Below are positions 8,785-10,448 of a DNA stretch of 10,448 bases, piece by piece (position 1 is the first letter of the stretch; each line of letters opens with the position of its first letter). The notes beneath the pieces are model-generated. The model was not told the DNA's origin and did not search any database. It worked only from the letters and a program-made list of their open reading frames with translations. Source of the stretch: Euperipatoides rowelli. Its lineage: Eukaryota > Onychophora > Udeonychophora > Euonychophora > Peripatopsidae. The position numbers and the translations under genes are program-made. The stretch is from NCBI GenBank assembly GCA_003024985.2, contig PXIH01S0002852.1; one strand, 5' to 3'.

Positions 8785-9431
8785 GGCAATATTTTACAAT
8801 TTTAAAAACTATCGAAGCATTATGTGAATTTTTTTTTTTTTTTTTTCATTTCTGAAAAATATGGTTCAAAGTTTATATTAAATTAATGCAGTACCATCTT
8901 AATTACAGTTGATATAATATATTGTGGAAATGAATATTTCTTATTATTTAAATAGATAACAATTTTCTCTTTTCAAATGCTATCAAACTGATAGGGCAAA
9001 AATATAATTTAGAATGTCAATCAAAAATTTAAAAAAAGAGAAAACCAACAGAAGAGGAAGTGATTAGAATGGAGGAAATTCCTAAAACACAAATAATTTT
9101 TCAAGTTATGAACAATACTCTTTTTCCTTACAAAAAAAAATGTAAAATAATATTTTTTTTAAAAAAAAAAATGCTAGCTCTTTATTATTATTCTACAATA
9201 TATATTTCAAATATCAAACGTCATTTCCCAATAAATAACTAATACTTTTTTAAAAGTAGTATCTACCCAGAGAGCTTATTCATACAGATTATTAAAAAAA
9301 AAAACTCTGCCTGTTGGATGGTTGCACTTCTTGATTGTCATTAGGATTGCATCATAGTTATTTATTACTTAGTAGAAGTTAGGGTTCAACATTGCCATTG
9401 GGGTGAAGGTTAGGATTGTAAATAACATGAG

Positions 9432-9450
9432 TTTTTTTTTTTTTTTTTTT
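9432..9450. repeat. Poly(T) tract, 19 bases
   Basis: This uninterrupted T19 is the longest homopolymer in the window. It could be the poly(A) tail of a minus-strand retrotransposed copy. No SINE or LINE body was recognised to its right, so plain slippage is equally likely. Confidence 0.8.
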
Positions 9451-10084
9451 AGTAATCATGTAGATAAATTGCTCTACAGAAACTATTTTAAAGAATTAGC
9501 AAAACTATTTCTATTACTTAATTTTATTAATAAATTTTTCCATGGTGGTAGGTGATGGAACTATCCACAAAAGGGGTATCAAAATGTATTCACAAATTTG
9601 TATAAAAGTAGTTAGAAGGCACTCACAGGATAGTAGACAAGTTTAAAAATATATTGAAATTTTATTATTAAAGCTAATTTTGCAAGTTCTAGGAAAGTAA
9701 AAGACAAATGAAAAATCAGACTAATTACTAATAATTAATTTTATTTAATAAACGACATTTTTTTTTAAAAAAATATGTCCTCGGCTGTCACCCTATTTTG
9801 AGCACAACGATTGGCCTCAATTTCCAAAGCTGTACAATAGAAATTTTAACTATGATAAATTACTATAGTTTATACAAAACTTATAAGTGTTGGTAACGAA
9901 AAGCATTTTAATGACCAAACTAGAAAATACAATATCTCCGAATTGATACATTTCACAACCACATTAATTTGCATAAGAGAAAGAAATTTTATCTTAGAAT
10001 CAGAAAGGCAAATTTTGGTAAATTGTTACAGATTTAGTGTCAAACATTCCTGATCAAGAGTATATATTTATATATATATAATAT

Positions 10085-10177
10085 GGCCATCCACAGGGGA
10101 TGGGGGGGGGAGTGGGGCAGACAGGGTACTTATTTCCCCCCCCCCCTTGATCGAAAAAGAAATTCCACAAATAATAA
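10085..10177 (+). repeat. GC-richer dispersed repeat, copy 3 (left half)
   Basis: It starts GGCCATCCACAGGGGATG after a TATATA run and continues with G9 (10102-10110), GGCAGACAGGGTACTTAT, then C11 (10136-10146), TTGATC and TTCCACAAA. This follows the order of copy 2 (GGCCCGACA, G-run, CAGCAGGGGCAATATTAC, GGGCCCC, AATC, TCCACAAA) in the same orientation. The right half is absent. CAGGGTACTTAT is identical to a word in copy 1. Expanded G and C runs suggest slippage within the element. Confidence 0.45.
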
Positions 10178-10448
10178 TTGTAAAAGTGATTTAGATATGT
10201 AACCTTACACGAACTACCATGAGATGCTTTGTACCAAAAATATATTCTGTTTTATTACTTGGCTTAAATAAGCTATTTAGTAGCTTATTTAAAGAAAAAT
10301 ACGAAGTCAGTGCAAAAAATGACCTCCCCTACTATTACCCTTTTTTATATTATATTTTAAACACAAGAGTATCCGGAGAATGGGTGAGTGAGTGTGCTAC
10401 AAGGGGTGTCATTTTTTTAATGGTTATCAAAATGTCTACGTAACAAAA
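10178..10448. other. AT-rich right edge, no gene supported
   Basis: A 74-codon ATG frame (10219-10443) is open here, but it is rich in Leu, Phe, Lys and Tyr from AT-biased sequence and spans a DNA hairpin. It shows no recognisable domain and has no Kozak-like or splice context that I can see. I treat it as chance. Confidence 0.5.
10264..10292. repeat. Perfect 11-bp inverted repeat with 7-nt loop
   Basis: TTAAATAAGCT (10264-10274) pairs perfectly with AGCTTATTTAA (10282-10292) around ATTTAGT. The stem is too short for a microRNA precursor, and no known RNA fold was recognised. It could be the remains of a transposon end or chance in AT-rich DNA. Confidence 0.5.

Larger units (their letters stand above)
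7095..10084. other. Long AT-rich non-coding stretch, no gene seen
   Basis: No convincing exon, RNA gene or complete transposon is visible over about 3 kb. It contains C11 at 7243-7253, the palindromes GATGGCGCCATC at 7844-7855 and ATGCCGGCAT at 8113-8122, and ATAGGCCTAT at 8720-8729. It also has T18 at 8829-8846 and T19 at 9432-9450. A degenerate repeat partner lies near 9370-9428, and a less AT-rich block at 9778-9838 is discussed in the findings. The one ATG-started frame here (9060-9242, 60 codons) encodes Lys/Ile/Tyr-rich sequence built on A and T runs and is not credible. Confidence 0.55.

Noticed and set aside
9060-9242. 60-codon plus-strand frame
   Set aside because: Lys, Ile, Phe and Tyr runs derive directly from A and T homopolymers, and no domain is seen.
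9432-9450. Poly(T) as the tail of a minus-strand retrotransposon
   Set aside because: No SINE, LINE or processed gene body was recognised next to it, and no flanking target duplication was found.
10219-10443. 74-codon plus-strand frame
   Set aside because: AT-biased composition, spans a perfect DNA hairpin, and no recognisable domain or splice context was found.

Overview
The window looks like intergenic or intronic DNA from an animal nuclear genome. By eye it is about 70% A+T, stops are dense in all six frames, homopolymer and dinucleotide tracts are common, and most recognisable content is eukaryotic repeat sequence. A GC-rich dispersed repeat, a degenerate tRNA-like element and recurrent TAGGCCTA-type words recall molluscs and other marine invertebrates. 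That is an impression from memory, not a placement. There are no bacterial signals such as operons, Shine-Dalgarno sites or dense ORFs.

Layout. Positions 1-2472 are AT-rich with no gene seen. A two-copy 20-bp tandem (2473-2512) leads into a degenerate GC-rich dispersed repeat with a CT microsatellite (2547-2655). Positions 2656-3657 are AT-rich, with one possible hAT transposon end at 3365. Positions 3658-4058 hold five copies of an 80-82 bp tandem repeat, each with the same ATGCAT-centred motif and three with a CACGTG E-box. Positions 4059-5242 are AT-rich. Positions 5243-5978 are a more complex island: an open stretch whose translation resembles the second half of a CD225/dispanin (IFITM-like) domain, a tRNA-Thr-like sequence with a decayed acceptor stem, and a second copy of the GC-rich repeat in opposite orientation to the first. 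Positions 6543-7086 are a 544-bp non-autonomous hAT-type element with near-matching termini and an 8-bp target-site duplication (7/8 identical). From 7095 to the end the sequence is AT-rich, with poly-T, poly-A and poly-C tracts, a third partial GC-rich repeat that forms a candidate G-quadruplex, and a clean 11-bp hairpin near the right edge.

No complete protein-coding gene can be supported. The longest ATG-started frames (60-75 codons) have biased, low-complexity composition or lie inside repeats. The only stretch with protein-family flavour is at 5243-5422, as a fragment or terminal exon. The parts are best read as independent repeat insertions in non-coding DNA. I found no evidence of a coordinated multi-gene system.
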